This document shows, piece by piece, positions 51,201 through 63,479 of a DNA stretch of 64,000 nt. Source of the stretch: Pachyseris speciosa (lineage: Eukaryota; Cnidaria; Anthozoa; Scleractinia; Pachyseridae); assembly GCA_016490735.1 (NCBI GenBank), contig JAEMWC010000264.1, positions 537,001 to 601,000 of the forward strand. The letters are read 5' to 3'. The notes below the pieces were generated by a model. The model saw only the letters and a program-made list of their open reading frames with translations. It did no database searches and was not told the origin of the DNA. Position numbers and translations under genes: made by a program. Position 1 is the stretch's first letter. Each line of letters starts with the position of its first letter.

Positions 51201-54200
51201 ATAATAAAGGGCGTAATGCGGATAAAAATACCGTTGAATCGGTTGCAACGGCTTATTCACACTTCACTGGATAGTTCATTTTCAAGCTGGTTGAATGTCT
51301 TTTAAAAGCCATTAAACTGTCGGAACGATATAAAAGAACCTCGAACATTAACTTTTTTCCTGTAATTAAAGACCTATTTTTTTAATCTTTTAATAAGCCT
51401 CAGTTTTTTATATATATATTTTTTTTTGTACAACGGCTTTGGCTCTCAACAAAAGGAATCGGAGCTGATATAGCGGATTTACTGTTTGTGATCCACTGAA
51501 GTAAAACGGTCTCGCCACAAGTATTAAACAATAATCACGCTGAAGCCCTACTTTAAACGCTTAAGTTATGTAAAATCTTTTAGAGACGCTTTCAAAAAGG
51601 AGTCCAGCTGTTTTAAAGCCTAAACAACGACGGTTCCACGGTTCACGAATTTCTTTGCGTCAGAAATTAAAACACAATACCCGGGACACTATGACAAACA
51701 TCACGTAGTGTATTCTGAGGTTTCACAAATACTTCCCCACTTTCTTCACCCTAGCGTTTGCAATACGTACGATTGTAAGCTGTTTTTTAATTCATAATGC
51801 GATAAGTATTTGGTGTCTGTGATACGAAATGAAAACAAGTTTCCTGAAATAAACCTTTCCGTGAAATTAAGACCCGACGGTGTAATATCGGCTGACATTG
51901 TGCACTTTCGAAATGTCAACTGGCTCCCTTACACTCCGAGCTATTTTAGCCCACGCACGAAAATTGATGCTCATATCGATGTTTGCAGCTTTGATTAAAA
52001 GTTTTGAGTTACAAAACTGGGGAAAACTGTTTTTTTTTTTTTTTTTTTTTTTGAATAATTGAAAGTGGAACAAATTTCGTTGTAGTGGGGGAATTAACAT
52101 CTCAAAGATTAATTCTTATGCGCATGACTGTTCAAATGAGCACATTGTTTAGGAATACAGCTTGGTTTTGGTGTATGTACGCTGCCATCTATCATGATCA
52201 AGTTATCAGAAATTTCCGATTTGGACAAGATAGTGTTTTAGAAAGCCACTATAGCGTTCCCAAATCAGTCTAACGAACAGTTCGTTCAACATAGATTTAG
52301 CGATATTAGAACAAATTGTGCGATTTTTTTATGGGGCATCGGAGAAATTTTTCTGTGTTTTGAGTCAATTTATACAATCGATTTAAACTTTTCTTCCCAC
52401 TTTTAAATCATTCAAGTTCTCAAGTGTTGAAGGCTATACGGCTAAATTTTCGCTTATTTTTTTTCCGTGCAGACGTGGCGGTATGGGCTTGTAAAATGTC
52501 TTTCTAGCTTTACCCTCTCACTGCCCTTATTCAATATTTTGGAAATTTGATTTATTCTCTTGATTATAAATAAGATTTTAATCTGCTTAACCTAGCGTTA
52601 ATTTTTCGGTTTTGTATGTGGTTTTGGTTTAATTTGTCCTGTGGCCCTATAGTTACAAAACTCAGCCAATAAATAAATCCTAAAAATGAAATATATTCTG
52701 ACTTTTTTCTTGTAATAATATTATCAGTGAGTATGTACATTTGAAGTTGTCCCGACCTCTTCACTGAAGATGACAGACCGCAGTTTGAGTTGACGTTGCT
52801 GGCCTATACATGAAAACCCGTGACAAGAATTCATTTCGTGCAAAACTCCCGAAAACACAGCTCTTTGAAAACTCTCGCAGTTTGTGAAGGCTATTGTGCC
52901 ATACAAACCTATATTCAATATATTTGACCTTCTTTGGAAGATAGGTCAAGTAGAACTGAATTTGCTATTCGAATGCAAAATGCCGACGCGTCCTCTGAAA
53001 CCCCCTGAACCGTGAAAAAGTTGAATATGTCATTCGGTAAACTGTGTACTCCGCTTTTGTCGCAGTTTTTGGTTGTCTGTTGCCGTGCGCAAGTTCCCAG
53101 AAGCAGTTTCTTCAAGGTTGCGAGCAAATATATATATATATATCGGTTGCCTAGTTTTGTTTGTCGTGGTAAAGCCCTGAAAGCGTCGGAAAACAAGCGA
53201 AGCGGAGAATTTTTGTTCTTCTCTAAAACGTTGGAATAAATTATTTTCACTGAGTGTACACTGAGCAGTACTTCGCGAGCTAGTTGGTTTATTGCGCGTA
53301 CAGTTTTGGTACTTCACCCGACGTAATAATCACGGAAATAAAAGAAAAATGTGTACTGAAGGAAGAAGAAAACCGTGTTTTCAAACCATGTTTTGAGTTT
53401 CTCCTCGCCTCTACTGATTCACTTTGTATATTTTTTTCTGTTTGCTTTGCGACATACGCCGCTTCCCTCGAGCAACTCGATCCATCATTTGTTTTTTCAT
53501 TGTGGTATAATGCTTTAGTTTTGAATTGTCTTAAAGACAAAGAACTCCGAACTTTCTTTATAAAAGGAGCTCAGTGAAATATTTTTGTCGGATGGTTCTC
53601 CCTGCTGAGCGCATATCGATTATTCCGGTACGAGGAAAAATTCCCGCGTGGCAATATCATGAAGTGTTTTGAACATTTGAAGTGTTGATCTATCGCCAAT
53701 TTTAACTCGTATTCGAAAATTACCTTTACCAGAATACAATTCAGCGTGTAAATAATGAATTCAAAAGATCACTGGCGTGGATTTGATTCTTTTATTTAAT
53801 GAGTGGATAGGTTTATTGTGATTTTTGTGCAACTTAACGGAAAGTTATCCGACCTTTCTTCTTAGAAATCTACAGTTACATGTTCTCACTCACGTCTCAT
53901 GCAAGACGTCGCGCGTGTTCGTGCGTGAAAATAGTTTCTGTAAGCAAACCGCCGAAAAAAAAATTTACTTTTATAATTTTGACCCTGCGTATTTTCTTGA
54001 TCATCGTACACAAACCTTTATTCAGTAGTCAGCCACACTTTGAATTAAGATATTGGTTTTGCCCCATTGTTCATTCTTGTTCGGCCTTTGTGCTTTTTAC
54101 ACCACAACTTAGCTTGGTGTTTGTTTTCGAGGTTTTGCACAAAAATAGTCATTTCGTCGTTGTTAACGCCAAAACTGCTATGACAAACAAATTTGCTGCA

Positions 54201-55590
54201 AAAGAATGTGCGTTTCCTTGTCAACGTTGTTTGAATATGGCAGCTCGCCGCCCAAACTGAAACATGCCAGTGCTGGCTTTGAGGCCGATACATGTCATTT
54301 CTCGAGTTCGTGTAGCTGATGAATAACGACATGATTCAAATACCGGGATTGGCACTTCAACTGTAATGTTTTGTGGATCAGATGCTGTCTGCGTCCTGCA
54401 GATAGATTCATGTATGAGCTTGCAGTGAGGTGGAATAGTCACTGATTGGAGCAGACCATTTGTCTCCGAGAATGGTCAGGGTGTTTGCACTATGCGCTGT
54501 GATGCGAAGTCCTCAAACGGACTTGAATGAAGTTATGGGCGCAGTTTCATTTGTCAAGAAGATAACTCGTGTAATTGAAGGTGAAGTTCGATTATGAAGG
54601 AAATGGTGCTAACATGTGAGATGAATATTTTATGCAGCTCTGTATGTTTACAAATGTTTTGAGCTGCAGCGTTGTACACTTGTTGTTTTTAAAAATGCTT
54701 CGCTGATTCCCCGGGCTGATTACATAGCTAGCAGCTGGGTGAAGTCAGCCATGACTCGAGGCCGATAATAGTCACCGAAGACATCTGCTGCAGTTGGTTA
54801 CGGAGTCTATCCAGTATCCAAAGTTGAACATTCCTAACGCAGTTAGCAGTGGAAAGAGCTTCGTAAAATTTTATTGTACATGAACTATTCTTGCAAACAA
54901 TTCGATTCGTCAGGGGTAGCTTCAGAGCGCTTCTTGAGAGAAAGCGCGCGTGGCCGTGGGTGTTGCGAGTTTTGAATGAGAAACGCTCGAGTGAGGGAAA
55001 ACCCCGTTCCTTGCGCGCACAAGGAGATCTTAAAATTTTGTGGAGAATTATTAATGGCGGCACAAGTGACAGTTGAAAAAAATTACAGTTCAAAGGAAAT
55101 TTTAGTGTTTTCGAATAAAGATGCAAAAATTGAGAAATTCCACTTATGTCCGGTCTTTATATTACCGGAAATCTGAGTTCGCTCCTTGCCTTTCACAGTG
55201 CCCCCAAAAATATTGAAATCGATTTCTTCTCGCGCTGTTGGCACAATGTTGAAGTTACACAAACCACGTAAACGTTCAGCTGAGCAAATGTTATTGTGAA
55301 TGGGTCTACCCTTCATCCACATCGCCCGGCTAAAACAAACAGCTAAAACAACTGTTCAAGACCGGGGTTCACAAGTTTTTTTAAAAGAAAACACCTTGTA
55401 AACAACCAGGCAAGACCAGCACTGCAGACTTAGCTCTAGCCAGCGCTTTCAATTTGCTCACTCGAATCTAACAATGTTATTGTGAAATGAAGGTGAAAGC
55501 ATCAGTTGTAAATAAATCATAAACAGGATTTTTCCACAGTCACGGTCTTGCAAACTAATTTGTCAGGATAACTCTGTTCGGTTTTATCCA
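48252..55590. other. Upstream flank and spacer, no convincing gene
   Basis: Includes the zinc-finger promoter region (no TATA box recognised), a T23 run at 52,030-52,052 and a (TA)n run at 53,128-53,143. Open frames of up to 132 codons show no recognisable domain. I see no transposon ends here, which makes this stretch cleaner than the NCAPD3 introns. Confidence 0.5.
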
Positions 55591-55593
55591 ATT

Positions 55594-55654
55594 ATGCTTA
55601 GCCGTAACTGGCATTGCATCGCTCCGGGAATCGATTTTGCCGCTACCGCTGCAG
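55594..55654 (+). other. Possible first coding exon (low confidence)
   Basis: ATG at 55,594 opens MLSRNWHCIAPGIDFAATAA and meets a consensus donor CTGCAG|GTGAGT at 55,655. No downstream exon could be assigned in the window, so this may be chance. Confidence 0.2.
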
Positions 55655-55659
55655 GTGAG

Positions 55660-57246
55660 TCGATTTCTTGATGAAATACAGCCAAATATAAACTGTGAAA
55701 CTTCGAGGAAAATAACGTAGATCTCTCAAAAAAAAATCGCTTGGCTAACCAGCATACAAAGAATTCAGTGCTATTTTAAATCACAAGATGATTTTCTGGT
55801 AAATGCTTTCGCAGACATAATTATTTATTGTAGAGATATTTTCAAGAGGAGTATTGTGGCTATAATTAACTCAGTTTTTCCCGCCATTCGGAGACAAAGT
55901 CTTTCCTCATGGCGAGAAGTCACTGGCTCCCATATTCTTCCCTTTTACTTCCTAAGTTGGCAATAATTATGACTGCTACTATTTTAGCTAAGTTTACTCT
56001 AGTTCGTGATAGAAATCCAACTCAAGCTATTCATTTTAACCATGTGCACAGGTTGTTTCCCGCCATTTTGTGCTTCATAATACGCATAATTTGTATAATT
56101 ATTTTGATTGTTCTAAAATTATATTAACAAGTTAGAAGCACTTTTCTGCTTTGCCACAACGACAAAGAAGGCCTATTGAAGTTGCTTCCGATAATCATGA
56201 GCTGACTTATCGTGTCCTCAAGATCAAAGTTTCCATTTGGTGCCTCGATCGATATCGTTGAAGCAAGCTCTTTGTGAAACACCAAATGGTTTTTAGGCGC
56301 GCAATTATTTGGCGCGCGTACGAAAAAGTGTTCAACGCTCGAATAAACATGTTCATTTGTTTACACACATGATCTTGACCGGCGTGATTTGAATATGAAA
56401 GGGTTTACAACTACTGCTTATAGAAAGTGAAAATACGCTTCAATTTCCCGTGTCGCTTCTTTTCTATTGAACTGCCTGCCTAAGGGGATTAGAGAAAAGA
56501 CTCTTAACGCATCGTGGCAGGCGTTCGAGAACACGCGCGAATTAATCTTTTCCTCTCAACTCGCGCGTATTGGCTGATAACTCGTTCGTTTTACGAAGTG
56601 CAAAAAAACTTTTGAGCCAGTGTAGCTAAACGACTGAGATTGTATAAATTTTCTGAACCCTTTTTTCGTTTGTTTCTCTTTTCAGTCTTTTGATCGCTTC
56701 TGATTCCATACGCTTCTGATCAGTCTATACAAGTCTGTAGTAAAGATGCCAATACAGCTTAACTTAAAACAAATCATACAGTCTATTATTCAGCTCGGCT
56801 GAATGCAAACCTTTGTTCAACGAATCCTACTGTAAAAGACAGCGTTTGTCTGCCGTCTTAACGTACTGCCTGGGAATATGCAAGGGTGACTAGACTGCAG
56901 ACATGATTAAGATACGGAGTCACTGGCAAGGCGATCATTTATAGTTGAGCTATTGTGAAATCCTTAGTTTACACAGCTGTAACAATCGATTATTTTCACG
57001 CCAGCCGTTTTGAGTCTTTTGACTGCGCCGTCAGGGTATTCAAAACTTTCCAGCTCAGGGGATCGAAGTTTCATTTTGTGAGTTTGAATTGAAATATCTG
57101 ATGGCCAAACTTGTTCAGATTTTCAAGAAACTTAAGTTTATTGCCGGTTTTATTGAGTGCAAGGACATTTAACTTCATTGAGCAGTTGTGGTGAATGAAT
57201 GGTTTCTGAAAAGAGCAGTAAAACAAAGCTGAAGTACAGAAAGAAA
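55660..57246. other. Spacer, nothing recognised
   Basis: AT-rich. Short frames only; no repeat boundary or RNA gene seen. Confidence 0.45.
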
Positions 57247-57487
57247 AAGAAGAAACTTTATTTATTCACGATTAAGATTTAAAGCTGCAAGCTTGTGGGA
57301 CCGTGTGGGAGAAATGTTGGTTTTTGAGGAGAGGGGAAAACCGGAGTACCCGGAGAAAAACCTCTCGGAGTAGAGTAGAGAACCAACAAACTCAGTCCAC
57401 TTACGACGCCGAGTCCGGGAATCGAACCCGGGACACATGAATTGGTGGAAGGCGAGCGCTCTCACCACTACGCCAACCCCGCTCCCC
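57247..57487 (-). mobile_element. tRNA-derived SINE, well-preserved copy
   Basis: On the minus strand: an A box (GGCGTAGTGGTGAG) and B box (GGTTCGATTCC) at tRNA spacing, then the core CCGAGAGGTTTTTCTCCGGG ..ACTCCGGTTTTCCCCTCTCC, and a TTATTT/TTTC-rich tail. Same family as 30,139-30,478. The tRNA-like part is followed at once by SINE body, so it is not a tRNA gene. Confidence 0.85.
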
Positions 57488-58200
57488 CTTATATTCATGT
57501 ATCTGTGACAGGAGAGTGACTGGAGTTAAGTCAAATTTAGTTACCTATATTTAATGACCTACTTAGATTGAAATGACGTTGGTGACAGCTTTCTCTCTAC
57601 TTATGCTGTTTGTGGACGACTCCCCGTTTGATGGTACCAATCCGGATGAACTGATGTCATCTGAAAAGAACTTGAACCTGCCCTGAACGCGGGGAGGGGG
57701 GGGAAACCCTGAACTTTGTAAACTCCAACTGTTGAGTGCCCTTGTCTGATTGTTGGCGTAAGAGGGTAGTTTTAGCTTAACTCACAAATATGGTTTGTTA
57801 TTACAATGTAAATAATTAATAATCATAAGTAAAAAACCCAGTTTTCAAATCAAAATTACCGTGTGACCGTTTAGATGATAGCTCTTCTATAGTGTTACTT
57901 TCCAGTGGCTCCATGAGCTTTTAATATCAGTCAAGATAATTTGCCAGTGAAAGGCTTGAAGAACAAAGGTTGCGGAATTGCTGTCACTTGGCATTTCTGT
58001 AGATCGAAAAGAGGTATTGTATCTGTTTCGAGAAGTGGGGGAGAGGTAGGGGGGGGGGGGAGACCGTAACCTTTTCAGTGAAGGACCACTGTGAACGTGG
58101 CCTAGAACACGGTTTCTCTAACCACTAATTCAAATGATTTAAGTCAGCATCGTAGCTTACGCCACGCTTTGTAAGTCTGTTTGACAGAGTCGGCCAGCTT

Positions 58201-58327
58201 ATGCACATGTCATCGGCTTCCCCGAGGGGTCGACCCCCGGGCCAACCAGGGGGATTGTAAAATCAGTCACATATCTCCCTGGTAGGCCCGGGCTTCGACC
58301 CCACGGGGAAGCCGATGACATGTGCAT
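58201..58327. mobile_element. GC-rich foldback element (127 bp)
   Basis: ATGCACATGTCATCGGCTTC and its inverse at the right; the arms are about 55 bp and share GGTCGA..CCCGGGC..ACCAGGG inverted, with a short AT loop. Confidence 0.9.
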
Positions 58328-59090
58328 TATGCCACGATTTTCTGACTCGATCTCTACTGGCATTTAATAAGGTGAGTTTTTTATAGCCTTAAGTCTCAAT
58401 AGAGCACTTAAAAATTGCATAGTTATCATATTTGTCCACATGTTGCCGTTGTAGTGTGACGCGGGGTGACATGACGAATGAAAAAGGTTTAACGCGAAGA
58501 ATTAATGGTAAGTATCACGAGATTTCACGGCTCTGGTTCCATGCTCTCCTTTTGCAACTGATTCTCTTAGCGTGTCGTGAGCGCACAACTTTTGTTTTGA
58601 CCCTGGGAAATCAACGGCTGCTGCACCGCGGTCCCAACTGCACATAGTCGATGTGCTATCGGTGGTGTTTAGTTGTTCAGTCTATGGTGCTGTGGTCATC
58701 TCAACATAGGGGTGATAGTGTGCTATCGTACCAGTGCAGTGCAGTGCCGAAGGTAATTTTGAAAGTGCGTGGGTTTCAATAATAAAATTATTGAAGCCAG
58801 CTAGCGACTACGTTACAGTCAGCTTTTCTAATGCCTGGTGTGTGCAACATTTGATTTTGTTTCGAAGACTCTCCTACAATCCTTGCTGCTAGTTGTATTG
58901 ATATATTGAGCAACTTTGAGAGAGAGAGAGAGACATCAGTCTCAGTGACACAATCGACCTTCTCCGAGAAATGGACAATCAAATGATGATGATGATGATT
59001 TCGACAACGACATGTAAATATTTTCGAACTGATAACGAAATCTGTTTTCCCCCTTCCTTCTCCTCTAGTTTTGTTTGCTATATGTATCTA

Positions 59091-59118
59091 CCCCACCCTC
59101 CCTCCCTCCCTCCCCACC
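59091..59118 (-). other. Potential G-quadruplex / i-motif tract
   Basis: The plus strand is CCCC A CCC T CCC T CCC T CCC T CCCC, so the minus strand has six G-runs of 3-4 with one-base loops, the tightest quadruplex pattern. Confidence 0.75.
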
Positions 59119-59268
59119 GATCACACCCTAGATTGAGACAGGAAAACAGGAACGCGAATGTGACGATGTAAAACGTCCTTTCCGCGGTAGCACTTGTTAT
59201 ACTGCAAAGACAAGGAGGACTACGTTTTGATGCCATTTCGAGCCAGTCAGAGAACAGGGAGTGGCTAC

Positions 59269-59722
59269 TACACTCTTTTTTTTTTTTTTATAAGAATGTT
59301 GTTTTTCCGGCCCAGGCTGAATATTCTTATTTTTCTGCCGATTTTAGGCTGAAAATATTCTTGTATATTCTTGAATATTCTTCTTAAATTATAGCTTATG
59401 ACATTTCCGTTTTAGAATTTATTGGGGTATCAATTACAAGTGTATGGTATCTAGATCTGTATCGCGTTACATTGTGCACGTGCTCCATCGCTTTTCGGTC
59501 AAGATGTCACGTCAAACGACACTTGGCCGTTTTTGGCATTAAAAAAGAATTTCGCACAGAAATAGCGTGATGGAAACCAAAGTACCCGTACAACACACAA
59601 AATTATATCTATCCTTTTCAAAATCTCAGCCTCGGCTTTATTCTTAATAATTCTTAAAATTTCGCAAATTTCAGCCTCGATATTCTTATGAAATATATTC
59701 TTATAAAAAAAAAAAGAGTGTA
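59269..59722. mobile_element. 454 bp element with TACACTCTTTTTT inverted ends
   Basis: Left TACACTC-T(n)-ATAAGAAT and right ATTCTTAT-A(n)-GAGTGTA. ATATTCTT motifs recur just inside both ends. No coding content recognised. Confidence 0.8.
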
Positions 59723-61594
59723 ATACAAATGACCATTTGCGTGAAAGCTTCGCGGTCAGATTACAATATAAAGTAAATGGAGGACGCATATCACTACAAA
59801 TCTCGAAGAAAAATTAGAAAAGTTGAATTAGTAAAACTGGTGGATAAAGGTGAAAGTAACTAAGTAACTGTGCTTTCTCATCCTGAATTTATGGAACCAT
59901 TTTGTTTCCATGTTGATCACGGGATGGTCAGCTGTAACGCGGGCTGTAACGATGGAGCCCGTAACAGCGGCTGGTAATCGAGCCTAGAATAATTGAAAAG
60001 TGCCAATTACCACAATATATGTCGGCAGCTGATGGCACGTACCATGCATAGGTATGTTATAGTAATAAATAGAAACGCCTAATTATAATAGTTCACTTCT
60101 AATGAGACAGCTGAAGCGTGCCTTTTTCAGCCGTGTTCTCAATCGCTCTCTCTTGGGCAATCATGAGCCAAAAAAAACTATCCATCCCCAACAACACTCA
60201 GAAATAGAGCCCTACGGTTAAATAGAGACCGACCGCGGTTTTTAGTATTGTGTAGATATGAAACTACAGTCATGGAGCCGGTTTTCTCTGCCAAAAATGG
60301 TCATTTGGCACTGGAAAAGAAACACTGAAAAGATATAGTGGCCCGCGGTCTCCGTCAAGAAGGTCCGCAAACGAACATTAAAAACAAAACCTGTCTTACA
60401 CGTCTTACACCTACTGGTAAAAGTCTTTAGAATGTTTTGGCAAAAGAGGAGCCATTTCCAGGTTATGAGGATGATAACTTACAACCGACAAAGGGACTAG
60501 GGCTTTTTTAGGTAATTGGTTCACGTTTACAGCTATACTGATATCACTGGGATTTAACCACAAAGGCCATAGATGAACTAGAAAGTTTCGGAAAATATCA
60601 CTGGGCATGCACCAACTATTTTAAGCCGAGTTGTTTGGATAAAATGTTGGCTTTACTATCACAAGCAACGATTAAAAAACGTGTATTCATGTTTTTCAGG
60701 ACGCTGCTTAATTGTTCATCTTTTATGTGGTGGCTTGAAAACTGAAGACTATGCAGTTAAGCCACATTTGTAACCGCTGATGAATGATTGTCAATTTACT
60801 TCTATTTTCTATTTCTGATTCTTGAAGTCTAGACTGCGAAAACGAAAAATTACAGACTTATTGAACGTTTTGAAAAAAAGAAATGATTCCCGAAAAAAGG
60901 AAACTTCTTCAAAATGCGCATTTCTTGATATTTCGAGGGTCTTCGAGTTAGGAGGAATTGTTACCGTTTTTTGCAGTAAATCGTCGATTAGACCAATACA
61001 GTTCATTATTGACCGTTTACGTTTCTAGATCAGTTGTCTTAATCAAAAAGTTTCAGTTATCTATATTAGTTCCTTGGTACCCTGCAATATAAAAGCGAAG
61101 TCATTCTACACGGCATGCCGTCTTGCCTCCTGAGTTACATGGCGAAGAATAAATTTTTAAGAAAATTAAATTTTTGGTCATTCGAAAATATCCGGTCGCA
61201 GAATCTCGTTTGTCACGAGTGAAACTTCACACAAACAAGATTTCAAGAGCCGATTACGTCAAATTTTTTTAGTGTCGATTTAGCAACCCGCGAGAGATGT
61301 TTATATTGATGGAAATTCCGAATAACAGCTCTCCATTGTTTAAATCGACCTTAAACTGTTTTACAAGTGCAGTGAAACTATAAATAAGTGATTTCAATTT
61401 GAAAAAGTCAGGCCGCTGTTTTCAAGTTTTTATTCATGCCCACGTCTAGTGAAAACCACTGTATAAAAGCTAATTGTGTATTGATCTTCCCTCAAGAATT
61501 TCCTTGATCTCTTTCTCGTAGAGATCTCGGACTTTTCTTCAGTTTGGTATTAAAAATGTGTTGGTCTCGATTTAAGGCGAATTTTGACGCCAAG
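59723..61594. other. Spacer, nothing recognised
   Basis: AT-rich, short frames only. Confidence 0.45.
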
Positions 61595-61597
61595 AGA

Positions 61598-61650
61598 AAA
61601 AAATGCTCATGAATCACTGACTAGCACCCAGTGATTCATGAGCATTTTTT
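61598..61650. other. Perfect 22-bp hairpin with 9-nt loop
   Basis: The stem AAAAAATGCTCATGAATCAC then TG (61,598-61,619) pairs exactly with 61,629-61,650; the loop is ACTAGCACC. It stands alone, not inside a larger recognised inverted repeat. Confidence 0.9.
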
Positions 61651-61659
61651 CAAAGGCGA

Positions 61660-63058
61660 CAATTCCTTCTTATTATTGGTTTTGTTAGTTTGGTCGTGGC
61701 TGCACGATACCTAATTACTTTCAAAAGTTTTTTATAAACGACCATGTGCCAACAGAACATTTCCTCTTTCTCAAGCACCTGAAATCATGTGGTTTCAGTC
61801 GTTGATTCCTTTAGCGAAAGTCGCTGCTTCCTTATTTTTACTTTACCCACGGCGCGCCTTTCTATTCTTGACCCATTCTTATACAAGAGAGAGTTCGTAG
61901 AATTTCATCAGGGCGTGAATTAGTTTGTTCTGCAGGAAAATAGTTGAGGCTACAAGGAATATGCCACAAGACGTCACCGTGTGATCAGAATTTCGGTCTG
62001 GTTCTACTGGGTTTTCTTTTCCATTGAAAATCACGGGTGGAGGGAAGAATCACTTCATGCGTGGACTCGCGAGTACAAAGCGTCCAAAGTGCGGAGTCTG
62101 GCGCGAGAGCTTCGAATGCTCGCCTTAAGGGTAACCTTAAGGTGATTCCTTACAATTGCATGGCGCATCCTTACTGCACATAATACGACACTTGCCATTC
62201 AATATTACCAGAAATTACCTATACCTACGACTGTCGTATGGTTTAAAACATTCAAAATCCTACGACAAATTTTAGGCCGCGTGCGTCTAGTGGTAGAGAA
62301 GTTGTAGGAGTTGTAGGAACATTCACACGGCGCAACTTTACTCTACGTTGTGTCGCATACGCCAAGACGCGCAACCAATCGTACCGTCTAAATCGCCCTT
62401 TATAGACAGACTCTCTGTTCGAAGTTCGCGCGCGTACGCGTGACACAACGTTTCGCACTCGTTGAATGCGTACGCGCGTGGAGTCACGAGAGGTACCAGG
62501 GTTGTTGGCGAACTGCTAGAAGGTCCTGGAATGAACTTGACAACGGCGCGTTGGTCCGAGGTAACAACGTGTTTCTGTTTCTACCCTCCAAAAAGATACT
62601 TTTATCTAAAGGAAACGATTTTTTTAGATGTTTTAAAGTTTATGTTTCGTTTACTGAACTTTTGCTTTCGGCCTTGAGACGGTGTGAAAGTGAAACAGAT
62701 AGTAGACGACGCTTTTATTTTGCGGAGGTCGTACGGCAATATACTCGAAGTTCGTTTCCCGCAACAAGAAATGTTCGGCTTACAACAAATGATTTTTCGT
62801 TTTTCAGATATTTACGGACAGTCGGGACCCGACCGCACTGTCGGAAATCCATTTTTGTTTGGTATGATGTCTGAAAATGCAAAGTTTATTAATTTTTTTA
62901 TCAGTTTGCCACACCACAAATAACATTATTATACGGAAAAACAAAAAGATAGAAAGAATAGAGGTAACAATGGCGAGGAAGCCTAAAGGAAACTATGTAG
63001 CTCAGTTATTGTTTTACAATAAAATAACGACGGATACAATTACAATGGAAGGTTACAA
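61660..63058. other. Spacer with GC-rich inverted motif
   Basis: GCGCGCGTACGCGT at 62,427 is answered by ATGCGTACGCGCG near 62,466, and CGCATACGCC lies at 62,344-62,355, suggesting an unresolved repeat. The 144-codon frame at 62,440-62,874 has no recognisable domain. Confidence 0.4.
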
Positions 63059-63459
63059 GCCCGGGGGGGGTACTCCCAGAAAAATTGAGCGGGGGTGTGC
63101 GGCCCGTGTCCTTAAACCTTTACCCTGTTTCAGACCAAAATCTTCGATTTTCCCTACCCTATTTCAGACCTGATCAAAAATTCAATACCCTATTTCAGAC
63201 CTATTTTACGGGCACAGTTGGCGTAAACAATTTTTAAGGGCGTTTGTTGATGGTCTTATCGCCTAATGATGAAAAGGTAGCTAGTTCTTAAAAAAAGTAC
63301 CCAATTTAAGTCTTGAGTGCTCAAACCATACCCTATTTCAGACCAAAATGGTCAAAATCGATACCCTATTTCAGACCAGAACGGCTAAAAAACCATATCC
63401 TTTGGGGCCGCACATACCTATATAGCCTATATAAGGTAGTACCCCCCCCCCCCCCGGGA
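63059..63459 (+). mobile_element. CCCTATTTCAGACC-type repeat, copy 2 (about 400 bp)
   Basis: Ends CCCGGGGGGGGTACT and AGTACCCCCCCC..CCCGGG, inverted. Six or more TACCCTATTTCAGACC-like units lie within, plus a middle TTTGTTGATGGTCTTATCG shared in inverse with copy 1 at 17,949-18,349. Direct copies of ACGACGGATACAATTACAAT flank it at 63,027 and 63,459. Confidence 0.85.
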
Positions 63460-63479
63460 CGACGGATACAATTACAATA

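Noticed and set aside
53284..53577. 97-codon plus-strand frame
   Set aside because: Hydrophobic middle but overlapped by an equally long antisense frame; no other support.
62440..62874. 144-codon plus-strand frame near the right edge
   Set aside because: No recognised motif and it overlaps GC-rich inverted repeats; not enough to call a gene.
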